Positions 47,501 to 58,299 of a stretch of DNA of 64,000 nucleotides are shown here, in pieces (positions within the stretch are counted from its first letter, which is position 1; each line of letters begins with the position of its first letter). Position numbers and translations under genes: made by a program. The stretch comes from Tuctoria greenei (Eukaryota > Streptophyta > Magnoliopsida > Poales > Poaceae). The stretch is taken from positions 70,389,751 to 70,453,750 of the forward strand of contig JAYESD010000001.1 of NCBI GenBank assembly GCA_036927565.1. The letters run 5' to 3'. Below the pieces are notes generated by a model. That model saw nothing but the letters and a program-made list of their open reading frames with translations. It did no database searches and had not been told where the DNA came from.

Positions 47501-47996
47501 GAGTGTTGCACAAAATAGTGGTGTTCGTATTGAGGCTTATGATTCACAAGGGCAGAAGACCACATACTTCAGGTTCATAGAGGAAATATGGGAACTCGAT
47601 TATGGCGAAAGAATGGTAATGCCCGTATTTAAGTGCCAATGGGTCAAACATCCTGATGGTTTGAAAGTGGATAATTACAGGCTGACACTGGTAGACTTGA
47701 ATAAAGTGGGTTACAAAGATGACCTTTGGGTTCTCGCCGATAATGTTGCACAAGTTTTTTATGTTCAAGATCCAGAAACTGAGAAGTTGCACGTAGTTGT
47801 TTCTGGAAAGCAAAATATTGTTGGGGTTGAGAATGTGGGAGATAATGAAGAGGAATATAATCAGTATGAAGAGATGTACCTTTTCACCGAACCAGAAAAC
47901 ATCAAGCGCGTAGAGAGAAGCATTAAAAAGAATTTGAAACCCTATATGCGAGAAAATGTCAATGCTGGAAAAAATATATATAGCAATGCGAGATGA
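44596..47996 (+). pseudogene. CACTA-3 TNPD-type transposase
   Basis: Starts at ATG 44596 (MDHRAWMYNM) with the transposase-associated domain: CPCIDCEN near 44720 and VKRGFKNNYTIW near 44800. Transposase_21 follows (ILNLLAEILP; CILYCKEHELATRCPICG near 45290; LKRLF; LMRWHSEQ; NVRFALGTDGMNPFG; SRKTVYMRHRRFL near 46085; DLMHVTKNV near 46390). Then come DUF4218 (CFPPSFFDIQVHLIIHLV, near 46885-46940; HMFSLERYLGVLKGYVRN) and DUF4216 (VFKCQWVKHPDG, near 47625), with the stop at 47994-47996. Breaks: TAG 45631-45633, a TGA near 45748, a TGA at 46060-46062, a one-base frameshift near 46255 and a TAG at 47316-47318. The frame is otherwise readable over about 1,130 codons. The product would be the nuclear catalytic transposase. 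The UBC9-like gene begins 140 bp downstream on the same strand. Confidence 0.93.
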
Positions 47997-48135
47997 TATA
48001 TATTGTATATATTTGTATCTTCTGAAATCAACTTAGAACAATGTTGGTATATGGATTGTGTCCTTTTGCATTTGTGTACATATGAGTTTGGACTCAATAA
48101 TTTGGAAGTTTGGAAGTTTGGTCTTTCAGATAATG

Positions 48136-48956
48136 ATGTCTTGGGTGTGTAGCCGATTGAAGGAGGAGCGCTTGGTGTGGTGCAAGAACCATCCCCATGT
48201 ATGTACGTATGGCACACCGGTCGCATGGTTGTATATACATATGTATCTGTAATGGACTAATGAATTTAACTGTAGTTTGTTTTTCCGTCTTGTTTGTTTT
48301 TGGTATTTTCAATTTCTCCGCGTAGGGTTTCTCTGCGAAGCCTGAATCGGGAGATTTATTAAAGTGGCAGTGCATCGTCCCCGGTAAAGAAGGGGTAAGT
48401 CATGAAGAACAAGCACAATATGAGTTTAACCATCGTCCTCCTATTAATAAATTTCTTTTGCAGACTGAATGGGAAGATGATTACTACCCCCTGACAATCT
48501 CCATCTCTGAGGACTATCCCTTGGTGCCTCCAAGATGCGCCTTTCCAATTGGGTTCTTCCACCCAAATGTCCATCGTTCGAGAGCACTCTGCATCGGGAT
48601 TCTTGATCAAGAGACTATAAGATAGACCTATTTTGTTCATGTAATTATTACTTATAATTGTTGTCAAACTTATTTGAACTGGTTTCTTATATTGCTTAAA
48701 TTATATTTCGTAGGGGTGGTGCAGTGCTTTTACAATCAAAACTATACTACTTGAAGTTCAGTGTTTGCTGCATCAGCCAAATGTGCCTGATGTTGAAAAT
48801 GATTACTATAATCTACTTATCAAGGTTAGATGACACTTTGACTTAGTGACCAATGTAGGTTATTCATTCCTCCTTCGATAATGTCAATATTTTTAGGATC
48901 CAGCGGAATATAAGAGACGTGTTCGGGAGCAAGCAGGACGATACAATTTAGATTGA
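48136..48956 (+). pseudogene. UBC9/SCE1-like SUMO-conjugating E2 gene inside CACTA-3
   Basis: Five exons spell an E2 related to the SUMO-conjugating enzyme. Exon 1, 48136-48198 (21 codons, RLKEERLVWCKNHPH); exon 2, 48326-48394 (GFSAKPE, LKWQCIVPGKEG); exon 3, 48464 to about 48613 (WEDDYYPLTISISEDYPLVP, FFHPNV, then LCIGIL with the catalytic Cys); exon 4, 48714-48824 (LHQPNVPD); exon 5, 48897-48956 (DPAEYKRRVREQAGRY), stop TGA. Introns 1, 2 and 4 have GT-AG borders in phase 0. Intron 3 has a good acceptor but no GT donor before an in-frame TAG at 48623-48625, which would cut the product to about 97 residues. The total of about 150 codons matches UBC9. The ATG at 48133 is an alternative start. 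UBC9 normally transfers SUMO to target lysines; here activity is uncertain. Confidence 0.88.
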
Positions 48957-49623
48957 TCGATGGGAGCTTCATCGTTGATCTACAATGAATGTAGCATGAT
49001 TTTTGTTCAGTGTGTAAAGAAATTATCTTTGAACAATTGTAAAGCCTCTAATGGTGTATTATCACAATTAAGCCAGCCTCACTGGTGATCGAGCAATTCC
49101 TATAAGGCATTACTGTACTAGTATCCGCTCATCTGTGTTTTTTTCCTGATACAATTTTCCCTGCAACAACTACATACGGTTGTGATAATTGCAACGACTA
49201 CATCCCTGTAATTTCAATGAAAACCACTTGTGATAATTGAACAACTATATACGGTTCTTAAACAATGACCGCCACTGAAAATACATGATCTTATCAGGCC
49301 GTTGTTAATTAAGAACCGTCTGTGAAGTTCATTACATTACAGGCGGTTATTAATTAAGAACCGCCTATGAAGATCATGTATTTACCTAGGCGGTTGTTTC
49401 TTAAAATCCGTCTGTGAAGTTCATTGCATTACAGACGGTTCTTAATTAAGAACCGCCTGTGAAGATCATGTATTTACCCAGACGGTTGTTCTTTAAAATC
49501 CGCCTATGTTGTTCTTTCATCACAGGCGGTTATTATATCATTCGTCATCACAGTCGCATATTTTTAAGGACCGTCTGTGTTTGAAAATTTGAGGCGCCTG
49601 TAAAAATGCTTTTTGTAGTAGTG
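48957..49623 (+). repeat. CACTA-3 right subterminal repeats and terminus
   Basis: 49250-49590 repeats palindromic units such as cggttcttaattaagaaccg followed by cctgtgaagatcatgtattt, with acaggcgg/ccgcctgt words. The terminus tgtagtagtg ends at 49623, reading CACTACTACAAAAAGC on the other strand. Between the UBC9-like stop and 49240 is unassigned DNA. The bases after the terminus are agg; the matching TSD was not found. Confidence 0.9.
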
Positions 49624-49806
49624 AGGATGACGCTTAAAATATGACGTGGATGTTAAACCTAGTTCATTGTGTTCAGTCTTATTATTTGCTAGGCTTTTTA
49701 TTGATATTAGTGTCTTGCCTCTATTTCCTGTTTTATTATATGGATTTGCTTCACGATACCTATAAATACAAAGAAGATGTTGCAAAAAAATTTCTTCAAT
49801 AAGCTA

Positions 49807-50426
49807 GCACTGCTACAATAAAGCCTCATCGCAGGCGGCTCCAAACCTATTATCACACACGATTTCTAAAACAGTCTGAAACAAAGAGCATGTGATAATC
49901 CACAATTTCATAGACGGAGAAGTAAAACCACATGTGAAGACACATTATCACAGGCGGTTCTTTACTTAGGCTAGCCATCTGTGAAGACATATTATCACAG
50001 GCGGGTCGTGCAGCATAGATAACTGCCTGTGATAATTGTGTAATCACAGGTGGATCTTTACCTACGACAAGCCATCTACGAAGACAGTTTATCGCAACCG
50101 GTTTGTATCATAACAGTAACCATCTGTGATAATTAGGTTATCACAGATGGTTCTTTACCTATATCTAGCCGCCTGTGATAATGATATTTCAAAGGCAGTT
50201 CTAGTCGTAGGTAAATAACCGCATGTGATAATATACCCTATGCAGTACTACCTACTGTTATTTCTAATTTTCAGGTGAATTCAATATAATCACAGAAGTT
50301 AATAATATCATCACATAAGTCAACAATATCATCATAGAAGTCATCTCACAGAAGTCAATTTCACTAAAACAATATACATATGTACAAGTTACACATACAA
50401 TTAATCTCATAGTTTACAAGTTTTCA
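49807..50426 (-). mobile_element. Left terminus of CACTA-4 with subterminal repeats
   Basis: Begins CACTGCTACAATAAAGC at 49807, a CACTA-type end. To 50260 it repeats tcacaggcggttctttac and gcctgtgataat words, related to those of CACTA-3. The gene in this element runs on the minus strand towards this end, so this is its 3' side, and CACTA-3 and CACTA-4 lie tail to tail with 183 bp between them. 50260-50426 holds short repeats of tcatcacagaagtcaa. Element length is unknown because the other end is beyond the Gypsy insertion at 56408. Confidence 0.75.
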
Positions 50427-53400
50427 CTAAAAACTGTTTCTATTGGCATAGTCGCAAATTTCTGGCACATCAGTAATTGCACCATTCTCATCAAAGAACT
50501 TCCCTCTTTTATGCAAAATTTCACAACGCACGAATTGACCCAGTTCAACAACAATCTTGTCAGCTCCTCCACAGGAAATACTTCTACAAACCGGCCATTC
50601 TTCGTTCACATTCTTCGTGTGCTGCAATGAAACACATAACAAGGTTTAGAATGTGTTGGTTTGAACTATCTCAAAGTATAAATCGAAATGAGAGTATACA
50701 TGAATTTATTTGGTATTTTTGGAGCAGTTGTACTATGAGCAATTGAAATTTGAAGTTGTAATCAAAATATGAAAATAATGTTTCTAGTAATATTGAACAA
50801 CAGAGAATATAAGTATTAAACTATGCTAGTTACAATGAAAATAAAAATCAAAAGTAAGAAAATAAGATATCGACATTAAAGATAACTTACATTCTCACAA
50901 TTCAATCTATATTCGTTAGCGGTCTGAAGATGCTCGCATACATAATACCCGCATAAGACACTCCTAGTAGGCTGATTCAGACAAGCATAATATGTTTTAA
51001 TGTCCAATGCATTCGTATTAGGAGGTCTCTGACCGTCAAGCTGTTCTGCGTAAAACTGCCAAGCGCTGTAATACAAGAAATGTCATATAAAACTTGTCAA
51101 CACATTCTAAATGTGTGTAAATTAAAATTATTGAATAAACGTACAATTTCAAAATGAAAAGGAAATCTTTGTAACGCTCTGGTGGGTAATCGGCTGAGTC
51201 CAAGACTGTTGCCAAACCCTGCATTGGCTTGATGAAGATCATTATGTAGTGATTACTGCACACATACAAACGCACGTGTTAACAATTAGCAATAATTGCT
51301 ATTTCAATGTCATGTGTCGAACTTACTCAAAGTGGTACGGAGCCTTTACGACGTCCTTGTCGTCTCTGACAAAGTTAAATATTGCATGTCCTATGTAAGC
51401 TGCAACTTCTGTCCTTCTATCCTTCTTAAGTTTTGCAATTGATTTTTCAAAAAAAAATTTCATGCGCTTGAACTGTGCTGAGTCTCGATCCGCCTTGATG
51501 TCAAATAGCGTTTTTGCAATCTGTGTAGGGTCAAGGATACATGTCTTGCGTTTCATCTTTTTATTATCCATGTATTGCATCCTATTGAAGAAGTCTAGAA
51601 TTTTTATAATCTCATGAAATGTGTATACGTGTAGTAAGAAAAGCAAATGCAAAATATTAGAGGCACTTACAAGCACCAGACGAGTAGCAGGTTGATTTCG
51701 AGCATGCCCCGATGAAAAAGGTATGCAGGTCTTCAAATAAAATAACTCGTTTATTTGCTCCAGTGCTCCAGAATGCATCTTTTGGAATACGAAATGTGAC
51801 GCAAGAAATATCATATTTTGTGCTGACAAGGATGTACCACTCGTGCATTCTTTTGAGCAGGGCAGGTTGTTTGCTAAGTTGTACGGATGTCATGAACGTC
51901 TTCCCATTCTCAAATTTAGGAGGAACATCCTCAAGCTTGTATATTGGAACTCCTGGTTTAACTAAAGCCGTCCGCCGATTATACATGACACCGTCTTCTT
52001 CCCACTCCTCGATATCTTCTAATGCTGGCTCATGAGAAGAACGAGATGCACTCGATTTTTTAATATTTTCCTTCATAGTTTTCAAACACTTTGACACTTC
52101 TAATGAAGGTTTCTCAATTTCGTCTAACTAACTTTGATAGGCACTGATGATGGAGGAGTAGTCGTCGGAAGTTGGACACTGGCTTGTTGTTGAACTTGTT
52201 GTTCAACTGATTGCTCTTTACTCCCAACAGCTAGCTCTAGTACTACTTCAAGCTGTTGCACAACTGGTTGCTCTTTACTAGCAACAGCTTGCTCTGGTAC
52301 TGCTTAAAGCTGTTGTCCAACTTGTTGCTCTTGGTTATCATCCTTGCTGAGACTTAGGGGGAGTGGATCTTCCTGGACTGGGAGTGGATCTTCCTGGACT
52401 TTTGCCTTAGAAGATGGGGTTGTAGTATTTTGAGCTGCGACGGGGCTGGAAATCGGCTCATCATCCAACACGATATCGCGTCGGTGCCAAAGGATTAATT
52501 GGTTGACAGCCTGCCACAGAGTCGCGATTCTCTCATGTGTGATGTGGTCTATTTCATAATTTTCATAATCATTATCAATGATCTGAAGAACTTGCACCAC
52601 AACATAATACAACGGAAGTGGATTGCCGTTGAAGTCACGATCAGTCTTTGCCATAGCAGTGGCAACCTGTTTAGTTTTGTTCCCTACTCTACCGATTGGG
52701 ACAAGAAGACGACAAGATTTGTCCTTAGCAATATCATCGACAGCGAACTTATGGGTTGACCCTGAGCCTGGCACAGAACCTACGCTGCTAGGGTAGGCAG
52801 TTGGAGATACCAATTGCTCCTTTGTCATGGGAACCATCGCTGTACTCGGTGCCACTAATTGTCCAAATTGTCTAAGTTGTTCCATTATTTCTTGCATATT
52901 TTCTTTGACCTTTTGAGCAATCTTTTCATCAAGTGTTTTCTTGAACTTCTCACGTCTTCTATATGTGTCTTTATCTTTAGGAAAACTATCTAGCCAAGAC
53001 ATTTGATAAGAGACTGCTCGAACCCGTCCACTGTGTTTAGGGTTTCCTAGGATAGCGGTAAGTTGGTCATTCTCCCTCTTCGGCTTGAAGAGACCCTTCT
53101 GTTGCTTTTCAATTACTTCTTTCATTTTTTTCCTATACTTCATTCACAGAGCCGGGCTTTTCAAGTTTGCCCTCGTTGGTCAAACCTGACCGAGCAAAGA
53201 CCCACTGCTGAGTTCTCTCATCGCAGCCTTCTAACGGGTGAGGATTGTCCTTACTGGTAATTTCATCTAATATTTTATTCTATTTCTGGACTTTGGGGGC
53301 ATATCTGGCAGACCCCAAACGATGATGGTATTTGTTCTTTTTGGCAAGCTCTGACCTAGTTGCACTTAGAGTTTTAGCATCAGGTGTGGTCTTTTGACGA

Positions 53401-54135
53401 ACAAATTATTGCCATTGAGCTTGTGTGATTTTTCCCATCTTCCTCGGGCTACGGACCTTATCGGACTTAACATAAGCATTCATTTCACTCTTCCAACCAC
53501 GGAATTTCTTGCCGTAAGAGACCAATGTTGCTTTCTTTACAGCTTCTTCCATGCCTTTAGGGAACTTGAATTGGTTCTTTATCCTTTCCCACAACTCATT
53601 CTTGGTCTCCCCAGGTAATTTTCTCCAATTCTCGGTTGTGATCGGCACGAGCACTCTAACAAGAAAACCGGATGCATTTCAGTACTTGGTAACTGAATCC
53701 AGTGGTTTATGGGGAAGCCCACCTGGACCGACCCTTGTTATGTACATGATGCGGTCCAATGGACTCTTATTGGGACCTCATTGCCCTCGTTTCCGCTTGA
53801 GTGAACCTGAGGATTCATCCATTAGAGAACCTTCTGCGGTTTTAGGAGCCAAAGTCACCTCGTTGTCTTCGCGATTAATGTAGGTAGAAAAGAATTATAA
53901 GACTTCGTATACTTGACAACCAACATTAACTTGAACTGCTGCAGTTAAGATTCGTGATCTATACCTCGTCGGTAGGATCATATTCCGGGTCGAGATCCTC
54001 TGAAGTATTTTTAATTTTTATATTTGGAAAAGGATGCGATGGACTGTGAAAACCACTTGTACTGCTGGAGTCAGTAAACTCCATATTGTCTTCTTTATTG
54101 TTACTACCAGCACCAATCTTCTTAGGGCTTTCCAT
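50427..54135 (-). pseudogene. CACTA-4 TNPA-like/ULP1 SUMO-protease gene
   Basis: Minus strand. Exon 1, 54135-53965 (MESPKKIGAG to DPTDE), ends at a GT donor. A long TNPA-like part (about 53876-52300) shows WRKLPGETKNELW, GKKFRGWKSEM and CRLLVPIGRVGNKTKQVATA, with a Pro/Gln/Val-rich tail. A ULP1 cysteine protease follows. One exon ends at 51671 (DAFWSTG, EDLHTFF), then 51594-51327, 51255 to about 51148 (NHYIMIFIKP with catalytic His; TVLDSADY with Asp), 51065-50891 (LNQPTRSVLCGYYVCEHL with Gln and Cys) and 50621-50427, stop TAG. These last introns all have GT-AG borders with matching phases. The N-terminal half is broken: TGA 53780-53778, TGA 53681-53679, TAA 53408-53406, TAG 53282-53280 and frameshifts near 53145 and 52120. 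ULP1 enzymes remove SUMO from proteins. Confidence 0.88.
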
Positions 54136-55489
54136 GCTAGAAATAATAAGACAAAAAATATAATGAATGGCATATTAACTCTGTATGAAGTGTTGTATGA
54201 AGAAAAAGATGGAAGCATTCTAGGGTTTTATAAGGCATTCTAGGCTTTAAAGCTACTAACCAAGGTGATTGACCAAGTTCCATTATAGGGTTTGAAGCGA
54301 CTGACCAAGGCATTAGCTAGGCATGTGTATTGCTTGTATCAAAAGCTGACAAGAACAATTATATAAAAAATAAAACAATAACAATTCACATTTCACAATG
54401 TTTTCAAGTCGCCTAGTCGACCCTGGTCACCTACCCACCGACTAGGTCGACTAGGACGACTAATCATCGACTAGGGTGACTAATCAATCCTAGTCGACCC
54501 TAGTCGGTCCTCTAATCGTCCAGGCCATTTTTTCTACTTAATCATATTATGATCACAACTTAGCAGTCGACAACATTGCATATATCATAAGCACACAAAT
54601 AAACCACAAATTTAGAATTACATGTTTAAATAGTGCATACAAGAATTGGTAAGTTTTTTTTTAAATATATACAAGTCTATTGAGCAATGATGCAGTTAAA
54701 CTTGTAAGGAACACATCTTCCACTAAAAGTTCAAGTTCACATTAAACTAGTACTATGCAGTGAAAATCGACATTTGAAAATAACAAGAGTCTAACAATGC
54801 CTACCCACAACACCATCGACACCGGTAATGTCATGTGAAAATAACATCTTACAAACCCGTTCCCACGAGGGGTGATAATCTTCATTACAAGGAGTACTAT
54901 TATCCCATATCCAAGTATATTATGCCCTAAGCTCGTTAACAGTGGTGGTCTTGCCACACAATTCAACTTTTACCAGTATAAGCATGGCTAAGCTTGACAC
55001 TTTGCAAAATAAAAACTAACTCAGACCTTCAAGAAACGACTAGTGTTCAAAAACTTGAGTAAATCTATGCACCTAGGGCGACACAATTCATCTTCCTGAG
55101 GTGACTGACCAATGCACCTAGGGTTCCAAAACTTTGATTAAGGAAGTCTATGCAAGGCACCATTTGAATCGGCTGGCGGCGAGGGTGAGGATTGCCGGCG
55201 GCGAGGGCGAGGAGGGAGCTGACACGGGGACGGAGGAGGGAAGGCCGAAGGTCAGCGGCTGCGGAGAGGGCAAAATCGGCATACCTGTGAGTGGCGAGGG
55301 CGAAGCACAGTGGCGACGGCGAAGCTCGGCGTACCTAGAAGCGGCGACGGCGAAGCTCGGCGGCGACGGGCGACGCTCGGCAGCAAGAGCGGCGAAGACT
55401 TGGCGACAAACGAAATTTTGGCAGCCTGATGATGTCTAAGTGATTTTGCTCGGGTTAGGTTTTTCCAACCAACCGAGGGCTATATATAG
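54136..55489. other. CACTA-4 region upstream of the TNPA-like/ULP1 gene
   Basis: 54410-54530 is an array of CGACTAG/CTAGTCG words. 54540-55130 is AT-rich and unassigned. 55160-55430 is GC-rich, dominated by ggcgacggcgaagctcgg and ggcgagggcgagg repeats, as often seen in the promoter or leader of grass CACTA genes. No coding frame is supported. Confidence 0.45.
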
Positions 55490-55675
55490 ACGCCTATCTT
55501 CTCAGGCGGTTATTAAGTACCAATCGCCTGAGAAGATTATTATCTCAGGCGGGTGGTAAGTACCACCCGCCTAAGAAGATTAGCTTATCTCAGACTGTTG
55601 GTAAGTAATAACCGCCTGAGATAACCTTCTTCTCAGACGGTTATTCAGTACCAACCGCCTGAGAAGAACTTTATG
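55490..55675 (-). repeat. CACTA-4 5' subterminal hairpin repeats
   Basis: Four units such as ctcaggcggttattaagtac followed by caatcgcctgag, each a near-perfect inverted repeat of tctcaggcgg and ccgcctgaga around a short loop. A further partial copy (cttaggcggttgttaagtaa) is at 56386-56405, directly beside the Gypsy insertion. Confidence 0.85.
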
Positions 55676-56407
55676 TAATCTTAATTAATATTCTTGATTA
55701 AATGTGGGGCCTTTCAAAAGCCCAAATTCCACTTTCTTGTGATATGATTGAGTATTAAAGGTTACTATTAAATTTAACTTCATAAAGCCTTTTAAATTGG
55801 TTAAACATAAAAAACATATAACAATTGCTATTTGTCATTTTTCTATCTTGATGAATATAATGATTTTTCCATTTAGTTTTTCAATGGACCTTTTTAGTCA
55901 TCATACCAACCTCTATGAATTTTTTTCAGATTTTTTTAATTTTTTTGGATCTATCTGTGTTCAAAATTTTATGAATGCCTCATATGTATATGAGCATTTT
56001 GGTTAGAATGATGGATAATTTGAATTTGTCATGTTGGAATGCTTTAAAAAGTTTTAGAAAATTCATACATGTATAAATAATACAAATATGTTCATACAAT
56101 CCAATTTCAAGGAAGGATCCCTTTTTTTTAGGAGATACACAAATGTGAATAATATGTGAGTATAAATTAATTTGATATTTACCAAAACATTACAATGTTA
56201 GCTACACAAGTTTTAATATATTTTGTCCAGGTGGTAGATGTTAATTTTTGAAAAATATAGAAGAAAGAATCATCAAATTTGGACTCAATTGGCAGAATCT
56301 ATACATGTTTGAGTATTTATATTGGAATCTAAATAAAAAAGAAGCAAGGGAAAAGAAAACTGAAGAACAGGCTCGGACAATTATCTTAGGCGGTTGTTAA
56401 GTAATAA
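55676..56407. other. AT-rich spacer in CACTA-4
   Basis: No coding potential and no clear repeat until the partial subterminal unit at 56386. Probably the region between 5' subterminal repeats, or unrelated inserted DNA. Confidence 0.35.
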
Positions 56408-57273
56408 TGTCGGTACCTTGTGTACCGTATACCCTTCGGGACTGCAAAAAGACCAAAGGAACTTCACTCGTCTGAGTTGAAGACCTTCGAAGGCCCCACG
56501 TGTCATACGGGACTGGACCTGCCTCCCTTCTATGGTTAGTCCCGGTGCTGCCACGTGTATACTGCAACCGGAGCTACGTCCCACATATGGAAAAGCTCCG
56601 GGCTATACACCTGCGCGACACCCACGGACCTAACCCCCGACAGAGGGAAGCTCCGGTACCGACACTAGTACAACTACACCTGACCTCCCCGTCCCAGACG
56701 GTAAGCTCCTGAGCTGCCACGTGTCCAACCGCCGGACCTTCAGCCTCAACAATCACACTGGTGTACCCCCAATGGCTCGGACCTTCAAGGGACAATCAAG
56801 GACTTCAAGACCCGATTAAGTGTCATTAATAACATATTAATGACACACGATCGGAGGGCCCTTAATACCAGTAACGACACTGTCAAGGCTCGTTACCACA
56901 CTATTAAGGGTAATTAACCTCATTAATTGTGTATTAAGCATCAGTAACCGCCAGGGCCACATGTCGGGCCAGGCTAACGGTGTAACGACCAGTCCTTGTA
57001 CTATAAAAGGACTGATCGAGCGATACACAGAGGACGGTTCTTCCAGACCTCTTCCATACTCGGCTCTGACACGTACTCACAAGTGCTCAGACGCTCAATA
57101 CAATAACTACACACCCCGTGGAGTAGGGTATTACGCTTAGGTGGCCTGAACCACGTAAATCCTCGTGCCTACTTGCCATCGTGTTCTGAATCTCTGCGCG
57201 CCCAATACAAACTACAAACTTCGCGGGCTACCAATAGTAGTGCCGGGAGAATTGTCAGAACTAGACTATGACA
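56408..57273 (+). repeat. TatB 5' LTR
   Basis: Starts TGTCGGTACC and ends ...CTATGACA. Contains cacgtgtcatacgggactgg and gccacgtgtatactg, G-box units related to the 55-bp repeats of the LTR at 3719-4931. A TATAAAAG box is near 57002. The gtggagtagggtattacgct block (57118-57137) matches the other Tat LTR. Confidence 0.88.
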
Positions 57274-57275
57274 GT

Positions 57276-57293
57276 TGGCGCGCCAGGTAGGGG
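57276..57293 (+). other. TatB primer-binding site
   Basis: TGGCGCGCCAGGTAGGGG two bases after the LTR end, in the normal place. The same type of site is common in grass Tat elements. I do not assign the tRNA species. Confidence 0.75.
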
Positions 57294-58295
57294 CGCCCGA
57301 GATTCAAGGATGGTGAACTCTGCTGCTGGATCGTCTAATGGCAACTCTGCTGCGCAACCTGCTGGGGGCAACCCCTCCAACATGCAGCAGCCAGCAGGTG
57401 TTGTGGCTCCAGCAGGAGTCATGCCACCGTCGCCACCATCCGCACTGGCAAATCAAGCTGGACAGCGAGGTGGGGCGTCTGCGTCGGTCACGACATCGGC
57501 AAACAACAACCCTGAACATGCGCTCCATGCCGCACGTGCTCTTCTTCAATGTCCACTGCCTCCAGGAGCATCTCAGGGTGCAATGGAGCAGTGGAGGGCT
57601 GATTTGGAACACTTGGTTGCGGCATCAGCCAATCGCATCAGCAACCAAGGCCCCCCCCCTCAGGGCGGGCCCCATCGCAGCATCAGACCGTGTCAGGTTG
57701 ACTTCGTCCGCATGCTTCCCAACACAGGAGGCGAGCTGCGTCTCCACAGTCGACGTCGCTGCCTTCCGGGGCGCGACGTACCTATACGATAACCAGGCTT
57801 TCAACTCACGACCTCCGGGTGGAGCTTGATCGCCGTTACCACCAACACAACAACCACGTCCACATCGAGCGTGCTTGCAAGAGGCGAGAGGCTCGGGAGA
57901 ATTACCGCACTGAGAAGTTGGTCTTCGACGTGGCACAGATCAACTTACCATTCAACGCCATTTTGGGTAGGCCAGCCTTGTACAAATTCATGGCTGCTGC
58001 CCATTATGGCTACTTGGTGTTGAAGATGCCAACACCAGCCGGTGTTCTTCGGATCCGTGGAGATCGCACCGTCGGAGTGACTGCTCTGGAAGAACTCCAC
58101 ACCCTGGCTACAGCGCAGGAGGAAGAATCCGGAAAGGAGCAAGCTCCGAAAGCCCCGAGCATTCGTCATGGAGGCTCAACCTCCGCACCTCGCGTGCAAC
58201 CAAGCGGCGACACCGACATCCCCGTTAAAGTCGTCCAAATCTGTTCCGACGTTGCTCAGACCACCGGTATATCGGGAGGTCTGAATGACAAATAG
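57294..58295 (+). pseudogene. TatB gag-protease remnant with internal deletion
   Basis: A frame from 57268 to 57792 encodes a Ser/Ala/Pro/Gly-rich N-terminal gag region (ARALLQCPLPPGASQGAM). By 57830-58295 another frame is already in the end of the protease region (NLPFNAILGRPALYKF, MPTPAGVLRIRGD). The gag core, zinc knuckle and protease active site normally between them are missing, so about a kilobase or more has been lost near 57790-57830. A TAG at 58293-58295 precedes RT. Such a copy could move only with gag from a relative. Confidence 0.8.
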
Positions 58296-58299
58296 GAAC

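Noticed and set aside
57304..57936. Minus-strand open frames opposite TatB gag
   Set aside because: Cys/Arg/Trp-rich shadows of the plus-strand gag frame with no motif.
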